Shown piece by piece: positions 7,937 through 16,698 of a stretch of 64,000 nucleotides of DNA (position 1 is its first letter; every line of letters begins with the position of its first letter). The translations under genes and the position numbers were made by a program. Source of the stretch: Mesorhizobium sp. M1C.F.Ca.ET.210.01.1.1 (GTDB taxonomy: Bacteria > Pseudomonadota > Alphaproteobacteria > Rhizobiales > Rhizobiaceae). The stretch lies in NCBI RefSeq assembly GCF_004791585.1, contig NZ_SRUU01000004.1, forward strand, positions 186,001 through 250,000, written 5' to 3'. Below the pieces are notes generated by a model, which worked only from the letters and a program-made list of their open reading frames with translations, was not told the origin of the DNA and made no database searches.

Positions 7937-8779
7937 ATGACAAACAAGGTTTGGTTCATCACCGGATCGTCGAAGGGTTTTGGCCGCGTCTGGACCGAGG
8001 CGGCACTCGCTCGCGGCGATCATGTCGCCGCCACCGCGCGCGACGCGAACACTCTCACCGATCTCGTGGGCAAATATGGCGACAAGGTCGCCGCTATCGA
8101 GCTCGACGTCACCGACAAGAAAGCCGTGGAGGCCGCTATCGCCGAGGCGCACAAACGCTTCGGCCGGCTCGATGTCGTCATCAACAATGCCGGCTACGGC
8201 CATTTCGGCGCGATCGAGGAAATCAGCGAGCAGGAGGCCCGCGACCAGATCGAGACCAATGTGTTCGGTGCGCTTTGGGTCACCCAGGCCGCATTGCCGA
8301 TCATGCGGGCACAGCGCTCCGGCCACATCATCCAGATCTCGTCGATCGGCGGCGTCAACGCCTTCGCATCGCTTGGCCTCTACCATGCCTCCAAATGGGC
8401 GCTGGAAGCCTTCAGCCAGTCGCTCAGCCTGGAGGTCGCCGAGTTCGGTATCCATGTCACGCTGGTCGAACCGGGCGGCTTCTCCACCGACTGGGCCGGC
8501 CCGTCGGCCAAGACCTCGAAAGCGATCGAGGCTTATGCGCCTGCCCGCGCCGCGATGGCCGAGCGCCGCGGCCGCGCCGTCGCCGGCGATCCCGAAGCAA
8601 CTGGACCGGCGATGCTGGCCATTGTCGATGCTGCCGAGCCGCCGCTCAGGGTCTTCTTCGGCGATGGCGGCCTGCCGATGATCCGCCAGGAATACGCCAA
8701 CCGCATCGCCACGTGGGAGAAGTGGGACGATATATCGGTCATGGCCCAGGGCGCGAACAAGAACCGCAAGGCTGCTTGA
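7937..8779 (+). CDS. Short-chain dehydrogenase/reductase
   Basis: A 280-residue classical SDR. TGSSKGFG (residues 9-16) binds the nucleotide, NNAGYG supports the fold, QISSIGG supplies the catalytic Ser, and YHASK supplies the Tyr-Lys pair. The SDR_c5-like pattern and length fit NAD(P)-dependent oxidoreductases acting on small alcohols or ketones. Substrate unknown. It converges on the MOSC gene with a strong hairpin between them. Confidence 0.88.
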   Translation: MTNKVWFITGSSKGFGRVWTEAALARGDHVAATARDANTLTDLVGKYGDKVAAIELDVTDKKAVEAAIAEAHKRFGRLDVVINNAGYGHFGAIEEISEQEARDQIETNVFGALWVTQAALPIMRAQRSGHIIQISSIGGVNAFASLGLYHASKWALEAFSQSLSLEVAEFGIHVTLVEPGGFSTDWAGPSAKTSKAIEAYAPARAAMAERRGRAVAGDPEATGPAMLAIVDAAEPPLRVFFGDGGLPMIRQEYANRIATWEKWDDISVMAQGANKNRKAA

Positions 8780-8790
8780 GTGCGTCAAGG

Positions 8791-8812
8791 CCGCGCCGCT
8801 AAAGCGGCGCGG
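8791..8812. terminator. Hairpin between convergent genes
   Basis: CCGCGCCGCT and AGCGGCGCGG form a perfect 10-bp stem with a 2-base centre. It lies between the SDR stop (8779) and the MOSC stop (8819). There is no T-run, so it may pause or protect transcripts more than terminate them. Confidence 0.5.
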
Positions 8813-8818
8813 TCCCGA

Positions 8819-9454
8819 TCAGCCCGGGTAGATCCACTGCTCGGGCACCCGCACCGAGATCTCTTCGCCCGCCCTGACAATGCCCGGCTTCTCGACCCAA
8901 GCGACCAGGCCGCGCAGCCGTTTCGCCGCCTTCGGGAACAGCAGCGCCCCCGCCTCATGATCGGCCATGCCGGCATTCTCGGCCACCGACCGGCCGGCGA
9001 CACGGCAAGGCCCGTTCTGCGCATCGACCTTTATCGTCACCCCATCCTTGAAGAACAACAGCGAGCCTGCCGGCAGCATGGAAAGGCGCGGCACGCCTTC
9101 GATCAGCAGGTTGGCGCCGATCCACTCCGGCTTGATCTCCTTGAGGCCCATGCGCTCGGCGACGATGGCGAGTTCGTCCGCCGCCACCAGCGACAATTGC
9201 CGCTCGTTGCGCATCTCGGTGCCGCGCGGATACCAGGGCTCGCGCCCGCCGGAACGCCGCGTCGCACCGGCATGGAAATCGCCCTCGATGCCGTCGAAGC
9301 CGAGCTGCAATTCCTCCACCGGTCTTGTCTCGAAATGATCGAAAGGCGCCCTGTAGAGCGCTGCCGCTTTGGCGGCGAGTTTGCGGCCCGGCACGATATC
9401 GATGGACTGCCCGGTCGCTGGGAAGAGCTCTGAGCTGGTTTTGGTGTCTTGCAT
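8819..9454 (-). CDS. MOSC domain-containing protein
   Basis: A 211-residue cytosolic protein with the MOSC beta-barrel fold found in molybdenum cofactor sulfurases, YiiM and mARC. The conserved cysteine is in GPCRVAGRSV, near residue 152, in the C-terminal half. The upstream part has EGDFHAGATRRSGGREPW and RNERQLSLVAADEL, typical of stand-alone bacterial MOSC proteins. Such proteins are thought to handle a sulfur or molybdenum centre, but this subgroup has no settled reaction. No other molybdenum gene is nearby. Confidence 0.8.
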   Translation of the reverse strand: MQDTKTSSELFPATGQSIDIVPGRKLAAKAAALYRAPFDHFETRPVEELQLGFDGIEGDFHAGATRRSGGREPWYPRGTEMRNERQLSLVAADELAIVAERMGLKEIKPEWIGANLLIEGVPRLSMLPAGSLLFFKDGVTIKVDAQNGPCRVAGRSVAENAGMADHEAGALLFPKAAKRLRGLVAWVEKPGIVRAGEEISVRVPEQWIYPG

Positions 9455-9631
9455 GTCGCGGCTCTAGCGATCCCCTGCCTTACGGTCCAGTCGAAAGCGG
9501 CGATGGTCCGATCAACCAGCTACGCGGACGATCACGATCTTCTTACCGGAAACGCCATTCGATTTCGCCATGCGCCGCATTGCCGCCCCGGGTCATCGAC
9601 CGGATAGTGGCTCCCGGCAAGAGGTATCCAA

Positions 9632-10198
9632 ATGCAACCCGGTCCCGCAATCGCCGCGCTCTGGCTGATCTGGGTCGTGTCCTGGCTCGTAGCCGCGCTG
9701 TGGGCCGACCCGGTACAGAAGCGCGCCGGCTTTCTGGCCGAGGCCCGCTATCGCATCTTGTGGGCCATCGGCACGATCCTGCTGTTTGTCCCGGCGCATG
9801 GTTATGTCGGCCGGCTTCGGCTCTGGATGCCCAACCTGGCCGAAGCCTGGATCTGCGTCACCCTGATCGCGATCGGTCTCGTCTTCTCCTGGTGGGCGCG
9901 GCTGCATCTACGCCGGCTCTGGTCCGGCACCATCACCGCCAAGGCCGGTCACCGTGTCGTCGACACCGGCCCCTATGGCCTGGTGCGGCATCCGATCTAT
10001 ACCGGCCTGCTGCTTTCGATCCTCGCCACAATGGCGGCCAAAGGCACGGTCTGGGGCATTGCCGGCGCCGCTTTCCTGCTTGTCGGCATCATCGTCAAAG
10101 CCAGGCTGGAAGAGAGCTTCCTGCGCGGCGAACTCGGTCCTGCCTATGACGACTATGCCAGGCGCGTGCCGATGCTGGTGCCCTTCGCGCCGGTCTGA
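9632..10198 (+). CDS. Isoprenylcysteine carboxyl methyltransferase-like membrane methyltransferase
   Basis: This 188-residue integral membrane protein has about five hydrophobic segments. The C-terminal motif DTGPYGLVRHPIYTG, followed by KARLEESFL, is the SAM- and substrate-binding signature of the ICMT/PEMT/NnrU-like superfamily. Bacteria do not prenylate proteins like eukaryotes, so the substrate is more likely a lipid or small hydrophobic molecule. GAGG sits eight bases before the ATG. It converges with the ketoacyl synthase gene, 5 bases apart. Confidence 0.82.
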   Translation: MQPGPAIAALWLIWVVSWLVAALWADPVQKRAGFLAEARYRILWAIGTILLFVPAHGYVGRLRLWMPNLAEAWICVTLIAIGLVFSWWARLHLRRLWSGTITAKAGHRVVDTGPYGLVRHPIYTGLLLSILATMAAKGTVWGIAGAAFLLVGIIVKARLEESFLRGELGPAYDDYARRVPMLVPFAPV

Positions 10199-10203
10199 AC
10201 CGG

Positions 10204-11331
10204 CTACAGCATTCTGAGCAACGCGCCGCCGATCGAATACCCGGCGCCGAAGGCGCAGAGCAGGCCGAAATCGCCGGCCTTCATGTCGGCATGGTTTTCC
10301 GACAGCGCCACGATCGCGCCGGCGCCCGCCGTATTGCCGAGCCGTTCCAGCACCATCGGCGCGCGGTCGTGGTCGACATCATGGCCGAAAGCGAGCTTGA
10401 GGATCATCGCGTTCATGCGCGCATTGGCCTGATGCAGCCAGAAGCGACGGATGCCCTGTGGCGTCAGCCCATGCTCGGCCAGGAATTCGACGATGAATTT
10501 GTGCCCGGCGACGGTGACTTCCTTGAACACCTTGTTGCCGACCTGCTTGATGAGGTTGCCCTCCAGATTGATCATGTAGGGATCGTCCTGGGCAGTACGG
10601 GTGTGATAGCCGAGATTGGTGCGGATGTTGTTCGACAATTGCGTCCAGGTGCGCGTGTCGAGCACCTCGAAGCGTCCCGGCCGCTTCTCGCCCTGGTTCA
10701 ACCCCTCGACGATCATCGCGACCGAAGCGTCGCCGAAGATGAAATGCGTCTGCCGGTCGCGAAAATTGAGATGGCCGGTGATGATTTCGGGCGTCGAAAC
10801 CAGGATGCGCCTATGCGCCCCCGCCCTGACCAGATTGACCGCGATATGCAGCGCGGCCGCGGCGGAAGAGCAGCCCAGCCCCATGTCGAAGCCCGCACCC
10901 TTGGTGCCAAGCGCCTCCTGCATCTCGATGGCGATCGCCGGATAAGGCCGCTGATGGTGCGAGGCCGAGCAAATTACCAGGTCGATATCCGACGCTGCCA
11001 CGCCGGCATGGGCCATCGCCTTTCTGGCTGAAGCGATGCCAAACTCCGCCTCTAGCGACAGCGCATCGTCCGCCCGTTCCGGGATGCGGGGCGCCATGCG
11101 GGTCGGGTCGAGGATGCCTTCGCGCTCGATCACATGGCGGGTCTGCACGCCCGACGCATGGACAATGAAGTCGCTGTCCGACTTCTGCAGCAGCGTGTCA
11201 CCCGTCTCGGCGCGGCGCGCATTCTCGGAATCGACCCAGCTGTTGAAGCTCTCGACCAGCTCCTCGTTGGTGATGACGGGTTCAGGAATTTCGGCGCCGA
11301 TGCCGCTGATGATGACGCGATGCATGTCCAA
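10204..11331 (-). CDS. Beta-ketoacyl-ACP synthase III-like enzyme
   Basis: A 375-residue thiolase-fold condensing enzyme. The catalytic Cys is in GLGCSSAAA (C154), the His in LHQANARMN and the Asn in RLGNTAGAG, the full KAS III triad. It should condense an acyl-CoA starter with malonyl-ACP. It is about 50 residues longer than housekeeping FabH owing to an N-terminal insertion around residues 30-60, so it is probably a second, specialised paralogue. No acyl carrier protein or fatty acid operon is adjacent. Two start codons (11331 and 11325) are possible; the difference is two residues. Confidence 0.85.
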   Translation of the reverse strand: MDMHRVIISGIGAEIPEPVITNEELVESFNSWVDSENARRAETGDTLLQKSDSDFIVHASGVQTRHVIEREGILDPTRMAPRIPERADDALSLEAEFGIASARKAMAHAGVAASDIDLVICSASHHQRPYPAIAIEMQEALGTKGAGFDMGLGCSSAAAALHIAVNLVRAGAHRRILVSTPEIITGHLNFRDRQTHFIFGDASVAMIVEGLNQGEKRPGRFEVLDTRTWTQLSNNIRTNLGYHTRTAQDDPYMINLEGNLIKQVGNKVFKEVTVAGHKFIVEFLAEHGLTPQGIRRFWLHQANARMNAMILKLAFGHDVDHDRAPMVLERLGNTAGAGAIVALSENHADMKAGDFGLLCAFGAGYSIGGALLRML

Positions 11332-11470
11332 TCCGTCCCAGGCACGGGCGTTGCGGGCTCTGATGTGGGCGCGGACACGGCCCGGCGCAACCCTTGTCGC
11401 ATTCGGCAGGTTTATGCCAGCTTAAACCGCCGCTGGCCCCAGTTATCGCGACGAATTGAGCGGCAGCCGG

Positions 11471-12238
11471 TCAAGCCCGCTTGGCGATTATGAAGATCCG
11501 CGGAAAATGCAGCAGCACCTTGCCGTTTGCCGTCTTCGGATAGGCCTTTGCGATCTTCGCGGTATAGCTGTCGAGGAATGCCTTCTTCTCATCCGCGTCG
11601 AGCGGATCGAGAAACGGCTTCAGCCCTGTCGCCTTCACCCATTCGACGATCGCTTCGGCGTCGGCCAGCGGATGGTTGTAGATCGTGTGCCAGATATCCA
11701 CGCGGTCGGCGAGCGGCGACAAAAGATCATAGTAGAAGGAAACCGGCGGCAGCGGCGCGCGGGCGGCGCCCTCGAGCTTGGCCGAAAACGGCATCTCGGC
11801 CGCCGCCTCGCGCATCAGCCGGTGCGAGGGTTCGCCGAGATTGTCGGGCATCTGGATGGCCAAGGCGCCGCCCGGCGCGAGCAACCCCATCAGCCGCTGG
11901 AACACCGCCGGATGCTCCGGCAGCCACTGAAAGACGGCGTTGGCGAAGATGACGTCGACCGGATGCTCGGGCTGCCAGGCGGAAGCGTCCGCGAGCGTGA
12001 AATTGACGTTGGGCAGCCGCGCCCTCGCCTTCTCGATCATGTCCGGCGAAGTGTCGAAGCCGCTGACCTCGGCATCCGGCCAACGTTCGACCAGAAGCTC
12101 GGTCGAATTGCCCGGACCACAGCCGATATCGACAACGCGGCGTGGGAAATCGACTGGGACCTGTGCCGCCAGGTCCCGCGCGGGGCGCGTGCGCTCGTCC
12201 TCGAACTTCAGATATTGGGCGGCGGACCAGTCAGCCAT
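11471..12238 (-). CDS. tam: Trans-aconitate 2-methyltransferase
   Basis: A 255-residue class I SAM methyltransferase. [15 protein letters not shown] is motif [17 protein letters not shown] carries the acidic ribose-binding residue, and [11 protein letters not shown] and FYYDLLSP are typical of Tam. The enzyme methyl-esterifies trans-aconitate, which forms spontaneously from cis-aconitate and inhibits aconitase, so it acts in metabolite repair. The [20 protein letters not shown] start is characteristic. It is on the same strand as the ketoacyl synthase gene, with a 139-base gap. Confidence 0.9.
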   Translation of the reverse strand: MADWSAAQYLKFEDERTRPARDLAAQVPVDFPRRVVDIGCGPGNSTELLVERWPDAEVSGFDTSPDMIEKARARLPNVNFTLADASAWQPEHPVDVIFANAVFQWLPEHPAVFQRLMGLLAPGGALAIQMPDNLGEPSHRLMREAAAEMPFSAKLEGAARAPLPPVSFYYDLLSPLADRVDIWHTIYNHPLADAEAIVEWVKATGLKPFLDPLDADEKKAFLDSYTAKIAKAYPKTANGKVLLHFPRIFIIAKRA

Positions 12239-12276
12239 TTCAGAACCTCGCGTGTTCGCCGCCCCGGGTTAATCCC

Positions 12277-13926
12277 TTACCGCGTCAGCCGCTTGTGCGT
12301 CATGCGGTGCGGGGTCGCCGCTTCGGCGCCCAGGCGGCGAAGCTTGTCCTTCTCATATTCCTCAAAGTTGCCCTCGAACCATTCGACATGCGCGTCGCCC
12401 TCGAAGGCAAGCATATGGGTCGCCATTCGGTCGAGGAACATGCGGTCGTGGCTTATGATGACCGCGCAGCCGGCATAGGCTTCGAGCGCATCTTCCAGCG
12501 CGCTCAGCGTTTCGGTATCGAGGTCGTTGGTCGGTTCGTCGAGCAGCAGCACGTTGCCGCCCCCTTTGAGCATCTTGGCCAGATGGACGCGGTTGCGCTG
12601 GCCGCCCGAAAGGTTGCCGACCTTCTGCTGCTGGTCGCCGCCGCGGAAGTTGAACGACGAGCAGTAAGCGCGGCTGTTGACCTCGTGCTTGCCGAGCTTG
12701 ATGACCTCGGCGCCGCCGGAGATCTCTTCCCACACCGTCTTGTTCGCATCGAGCGCGTCGCGGCTCTGGTCGACATAGCCGAGCCTCACGGTCTCGCCCT
12801 TGCGGATCGAGCCGGCATCCGGCGTTTCCTGACCGGTGATCATTTTGAACAGCGTCGTCTTGCCGGCGCCGTTCGGGCCGATGACACCGACGATGCCGCC
12901 CGGGGGCAGCTTGAACGACAGGTCCTCGATCAGCAGCTCGTCGCCAAAGCCCTTGTTGAGGCCCTCGACCTCGATGACGACGTTGCCGAGGCGCTCGCTC
13001 GACGGGATGACGATCTGCGTGTCGGTCGGCTTGCGGTTCTGCGACTGCTCGACCAGTTCCTCATAGGCCTTGATACGCGCCTTGGACTTGGTCTGGCGCG
13101 CCTTCGGCGAGGACTGGATCCATTCGCGTTCGCGCCAAATCGCCTTCTGGCGGGCGTCGTCCTCGCGGCCTTCCTGGATCAGGCGCTTGGCCTTGGCGTC
13201 GAGATATTTGGTGTAGTTGCCCTCGTAGGGGATGCCGCGGCCGCGGTCGAGCTCGAGGATCCAGCCGGTGACGTTGTCGAGGAAGTAGCGGTCGTGGGTG
13301 ATGATCAGCACCGAGCCCGGATAGTCGCGCAGATGCTTTTCCAGCCATTGCGTGGTCTCAGCGTCGAGATGGTTGGTCGGCTCGTCGAGCAGCAAGAGAT
13401 CGGGCTGCTCCAGCAGCAGCCGGCAGAGCGCCACGCGGCGGCGCTCGCCGCCCGACAGGTTGGTCACCTCGGAATCGGCCGGAGGGCACTGCAGCGCGTC
13501 CATCGCCATCTCGACCTGCTGTTCGAGATCCCAAAGATTGAGGCGATCCATCTCGTCCTGGAGCTTGGCGGACTCGTCCGCCGTCTCGTCGGAATAGTTC
13601 ATCATCAGCTCGTTGTAGCGCTCGATGATGGCGGTCTTCCTGGCGACGCCCTCCATGACGTTTTCGCGCACGGTCTTGCTGTTGTCGAGCTGCGGCTCCT
13701 GCGCGAGATAGCCAACGGTCGCGCCCTCGGCCAGCCACGCCTCGCCCTGATACTCCTTGTCGAGCCCGGCCATGATGCGCAGGATCGTCGACTTGCCCGA
13801 GCCGTTGGGGCCGAGAATGCCGATCTTGGCGTCCGGGTAGAAGGACAGGTGGATGTTATCGAGCACCTTCTTGGTGCCGTAGGCCTTCGACAGGCCGGAC
13901 ATGTGATAGATGAACTGGCGTGCCAC
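12277..13926 (-). CDS. ettA: Energy-dependent translational throttle protein EttA (ABC-F)
   Basis: A 549-residue soluble ABC-F ATPase with two nucleotide-binding domains and no membrane part. Walker A motifs are GPNGSGKST (about residues 39-47) and GPNGAGKTT (about 350); both halves carry LSGG signatures and LLLDEPTNHLD / LLLDEPTNDLD Walker B. The linker between domains and the arm region match EttA, which binds the ribosomal E site and gates elongation according to ATP/ADP. The GTG at 13926 is taken as the start because AGGGAAA lies just before it and the usual ARQFIYHM opening follows; the longer frame to 14025 adds unrelated sequence. Confidence 0.95.
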   Translation of the reverse strand: MARQFIYHMSGLSKAYGTKKVLDNIHLSFYPDAKIGILGPNGSGKSTILRIMAGLDKEYQGEAWLAEGATVGYLAQEPQLDNSKTVRENVMEGVARKTAIIERYNELMMNYSDETADESAKLQDEMDRLNLWDLEQQVEMAMDALQCPPADSEVTNLSGGERRRVALCRLLLEQPDLLLLDEPTNHLDAETTQWLEKHLRDYPGSVLIITHDRYFLDNVTGWILELDRGRGIPYEGNYTKYLDAKAKRLIQEGREDDARQKAIWREREWIQSSPKARQTKSKARIKAYEELVEQSQNRKPTDTQIVIPSSERLGNVVIEVEGLNKGFGDELLIEDLSFKLPPGGIVGVIGPNGAGKTTLFKMITGQETPDAGSIRKGETVRLGYVDQSRDALDANKTVWEEISGGAEVIKLGKHEVNSRAYCSSFNFRGGDQQQKVGNLSGGQRNRVHLAKMLKGGGNVLLLDEPTNDLDTETLSALEDALEAYAGCAVIISHDRMFLDRMATHMLAFEGDAHVEWFEGNFEEYEKDKLRRLGAEAATPHRMTHKRLTR

Positions 13927-14189
13927 GCGCGCTTTCCCTGGAAACTGAGGTGTCAGGTTGGATGGGGGTTGCGCGCTATGTAGGCGATGAAGCGCCGAAC
14001 GGCAATCGCTTTCGGCATGCCGCAATTTGTCCCGGAGCTTGCGCCGGGCTGAAGCATCGGTCTCAGGTATCGATCTTTTCCTCGTCCCGTTCCGGCCGAA
14101 CGAAAGCTGCGGTTAACCATTCGGCGTCAAAACGAAGGCAGGTTGAGCAAATCGCATGAGGGCGCGATTTCGGGAAAGATCGGATCGAC

Positions 14190-15467
14190 GTGGTGCTGAA
14201 CGCTGTCCTGCTCCTTGCCGAAGCGGTTCTCTATTTCGGCGCCATGGTCACGCTCTTCCGCTTCCGGCGCCGGATCGGGCTCGGCGTGTTCGTCTGCGCT
14301 CTCGGCGTCATGCACTTCCTTGAAACCTATCTCGCCAGCGTCTTCTACGTCGCGCTGCCCTTCGGCATGGTCTCGCCGGGCTCGGCCGTGATGTTTTCCG
14401 GAAAGCTGGCGATGCTGCTCCTGCTCTACATCAAGGAGGATGCGGCGACCGTCCGTCAGCCGATCTACGGCCTGCTGCTCGGCAATGGCTTGCTGATCGC
14501 ACTTGTGCTGGTCCTGCGGCTGCACGCGATTTCACCGCTTGCCGACGGCCGGGTCCCCGACATCGGCTTCATCGACGAGATGGGCTGGCTGATGGTGTGG
14601 GGCACCTCGCTGCTCTTCGTCGATGCCATCCTGATGATCCTGCTCTACGAGAAACTCGGCGCCTATCTGCGCCACCTGCCTTTCACCCGTATTCTTGCCT
14701 CCGTCGCCTGCGTGCTGACATTCGACCAGGCTGGCTTCTTCACCGCTCTGCATTTCGTCGCCGGCGCGCCGATCGAGGTCTTCTTCGGCGGCTGGTTTGC
14801 CAAGATGGCCGCGGCGCTCGCCTACAGCGGCATGCTTGTCGCCTATCTAAGGTGGGTCGAGGATCACGATGTCGGGCTGCCGCGCGGCCTCTCGGACATA
14901 TTCGACACCCTCACCTATCGCGAACGTTACGAGGCGCTGGTCAAGCATGTCGGCCGCGACGGGCTGACCGGCCTGCTGCACCGCGGCAGTTTCGATACCG
15001 AGGGCGAGGCGGCTGTCGCGGCGGGTATCAGGACCGCTAAGCCGCTCAGCCTGCTCATCGTCGATGTCGACCATTTCAAGTCGATAAACGACCGGTTCGG
15101 CCATGCCGAGGGCGACAAGGTGCTGAAATCGGTTGCCGCAGCGCTGATCGAGACGGCCGGCAGCGAAAACCAGGTGTTCAGGATCGGCGGCGAGGAGTTC
15201 GCGATCCTGTGCCCACAGCCGCACGCGCTGGCAAGGCTGCTCGGCGAAGGCATCAGGAACGCGGTCAAGACTTCCGCCCACACCAGGCGCTTCAACATCA
15301 CGGTGAGCGCCGGCGTCTCCACGGTCGGCGAGACGACACGCTGCCTGGCCGACATCTTCGCACTTGCCGACCAGCGCCTCTACAAGGCCAAGTCGAGCGG
15401 CCGCGATCGCGTGGTCGGCGAGCCCGGCACTGATGTCATCCGCGAGGCAACCCCGAAGACCGCCTGA
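14190..15467 (+). CDS. Membrane-anchored diguanylate cyclase (7 TM plus GGDEF)
   Basis: A 425-residue protein. Residues about 1-225 contain seven hydrophobic segments not resembling any MASE or 7TMR domain I recognise. The C-terminal half is a GGDEF domain with DVDHFKSINDRFGHAEGD and the active-site variant RIGGEEF, near residue 333, so it should make cyclic di-GMP from GTP. The residues before GGEEF (GSENQVFRI) lack the RxxD inhibitory site, so product inhibition is not expected. The start is GTG (14190 or 14193). It is divergent from ettA across about 260 bases that hold no other gene. Confidence 0.85.
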   Translation: MVLNAVLLLAEAVLYFGAMVTLFRFRRRIGLGVFVCALGVMHFLETYLASVFYVALPFGMVSPGSAVMFSGKLAMLLLLYIKEDAATVRQPIYGLLLGNGLLIALVLVLRLHAISPLADGRVPDIGFIDEMGWLMVWGTSLLFVDAILMILLYEKLGAYLRHLPFTRILASVACVLTFDQAGFFTALHFVAGAPIEVFFGGWFAKMAAALAYSGMLVAYLRWVEDHDVGLPRGLSDIFDTLTYRERYEALVKHVGRDGLTGLLHRGSFDTEGEAAVAAGIRTAKPLSLLIVDVDHFKSINDRFGHAEGDKVLKSVAAALIETAGSENQVFRIGGEEFAILCPQPHALARLLGEGIRNAVKTSAHTRRFNITVSAGVSTVGETTRCLADIFALADQRLYKAKSSGRDRVVGEPGTDVIREATPKTA

Positions 15468-15497
15468 TCGACAGCAAACCCGGCTGCCGGCCTGCCC

Positions 15498-16508
15498 TCA
15501 CTGGAATCCGATCGCATCGACCGTGCCCTTCGGACAGCCGGCCTTGCCAGTCGGCGCTGAGGCCATGAGCAGGTCGGCGAGCTTGCTGTCGGGACCGATC
15601 GGACCGGAGAGGCCGAGCGTCAATTCGCCGATCAGCCGCCTGCCGCCCGACGGATCGACCAGGCAAGAGACGCGCACGCGGTCGCCGGCGCCGGCGCCGA
15701 AGGCCTTGTCGAAGGCGTCGCGGATCTGTTGCGACGTCAGCTGCTTGCCGATGTTCTTGGTGAAGAGATCGCGCACCTGCGAGGCGTTCACCTCGCGCAT
15801 CAGATTGAGCGCGTCGGAGAAATACTTCTGCTGGTCCTTGCCGTAGCAGGTGCCGTGCTTGATCCATTCGTGCCGCTCGAGCTTGGAAGCCGTGCCCGGC
15901 ATCACCTGGTCAAGCTCGGCGCGCGTGCTGGCGTCGAGGTTGACGGGCGGCAGATCCCCCCAATGCGCCGGATTGTCGTTGGCCTTGTCGCTTGCCGGGA
16001 CCTGGCAATAGAAATTGCCGTTCGGCTGCGGCCACAGCCCATGCAGAGTGAAGTGCGAAGCGTCGAACTCATTGGGATTCTGCGCCTTGCATTCGGGCTT
16101 GCTGGCCTTGGTCTCGCAGAAGGCCGGCTGCCAGCTCAGCGCGAAGACATATTCAGGCTTGCCGGGAGCAGGCTGCGACGGCTTGGTCTGGCCGGCGGGC
16201 GCCGGCGTGGTCGCCGCACTGCCGCCCGTAACATGGCCGCAACTGATCTTCACCCAGCGCCGCTCCGGATCGGCGCCCGGAACCTGGATGAGGTAGTGCG
16301 TGGGCTCGTCCTTGTTGCCGGCCAAAAGCTGATAGCTCTGTCCTGCCTCGGTGGACACGTTGCCGGGGTTCTTGCTGCTCTTGATCGCTTGCGTCGCCGG
16401 ACAGGCACTATCGGCAACGAAGCTTCCGCTCATCTTCACGTCGGCATGCGCCGCGCCAGTCAGCGCCGAGATGGCCAGCGCCAATAAGAAAGCAAAACCT
16501 GTCCGCAT
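15498..16508 (-). CDS. Secreted ribonuclease T2
   Basis: A 336-residue periplasmic or extracellular RNase. MRTGFAFLLALAISALTGAAHA is the signal peptide. An N-terminal module of about 80 residues with paired cysteines follows, then a Pro/Thr-rich linker, then the RNase T2 domain. Both catalytic segments are intact: CAS I FTLHGLWPQ and CAS II HEWIKHGTCYG, each with its catalytic histidine. The enzyme cleaves RNA via 2',3'-cyclic phosphates without strong base preference, and may scavenge nucleotides or phosphate. The ATG at 16508 has AGGG seven bases upstream; longer readings add a non-signal head. Confidence 0.9.
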   Translation of the reverse strand: MRTGFAFLLALAISALTGAAHADVKMSGSFVADSACPATQAIKSSKNPGNVSTEAGQSYQLLAGNKDEPTHYLIQVPGADPERRWVKISCGHVTGGSAATTPAPAGQTKPSQPAPGKPEYVFALSWQPAFCETKASKPECKAQNPNEFDASHFTLHGLWPQPNGNFYCQVPASDKANDNPAHWGDLPPVNLDASTRAELDQVMPGTASKLERHEWIKHGTCYGKDQQKYFSDALNLMREVNASQVRDLFTKNIGKQLTSQQIRDAFDKAFGAGAGDRVRVSCLVDPSGGRRLIGELTLGLSGPIGPDSKLADLLMASAPTGKAGCPKGTVDAIGFQ

Positions 16509-16698
16509 GATCATGCCCTGGCTGAAAGATGCTGCAGCACACACTGCCGTTTTATCCATGTCAGAATTGCGATGACGCGCGCCGCGTGACAAGAGCGATC
16601 AGCAGCCATCAACGCAAAACTCTTCGCGCCGCATTGACGCAAAACCGTCGCCAGCGCAAACAATCCCGACAAGCGCGAAAGCGCCTGGGAGGGGAAGC

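Noticed and set aside
12142..13983. Plus-strand frame of about 613 codons opposite ettA
   Set aside because: Antisense shadow of ettA; the minus strand has both ABC domains with all motifs.
16605..16660. ACGCAAAAC direct repeat between the RNase T2 and hydrolase genes
   Set aside because: Two copies about 23 bases apart, but no symmetry and no link to a promoter; too weak to report as a site.
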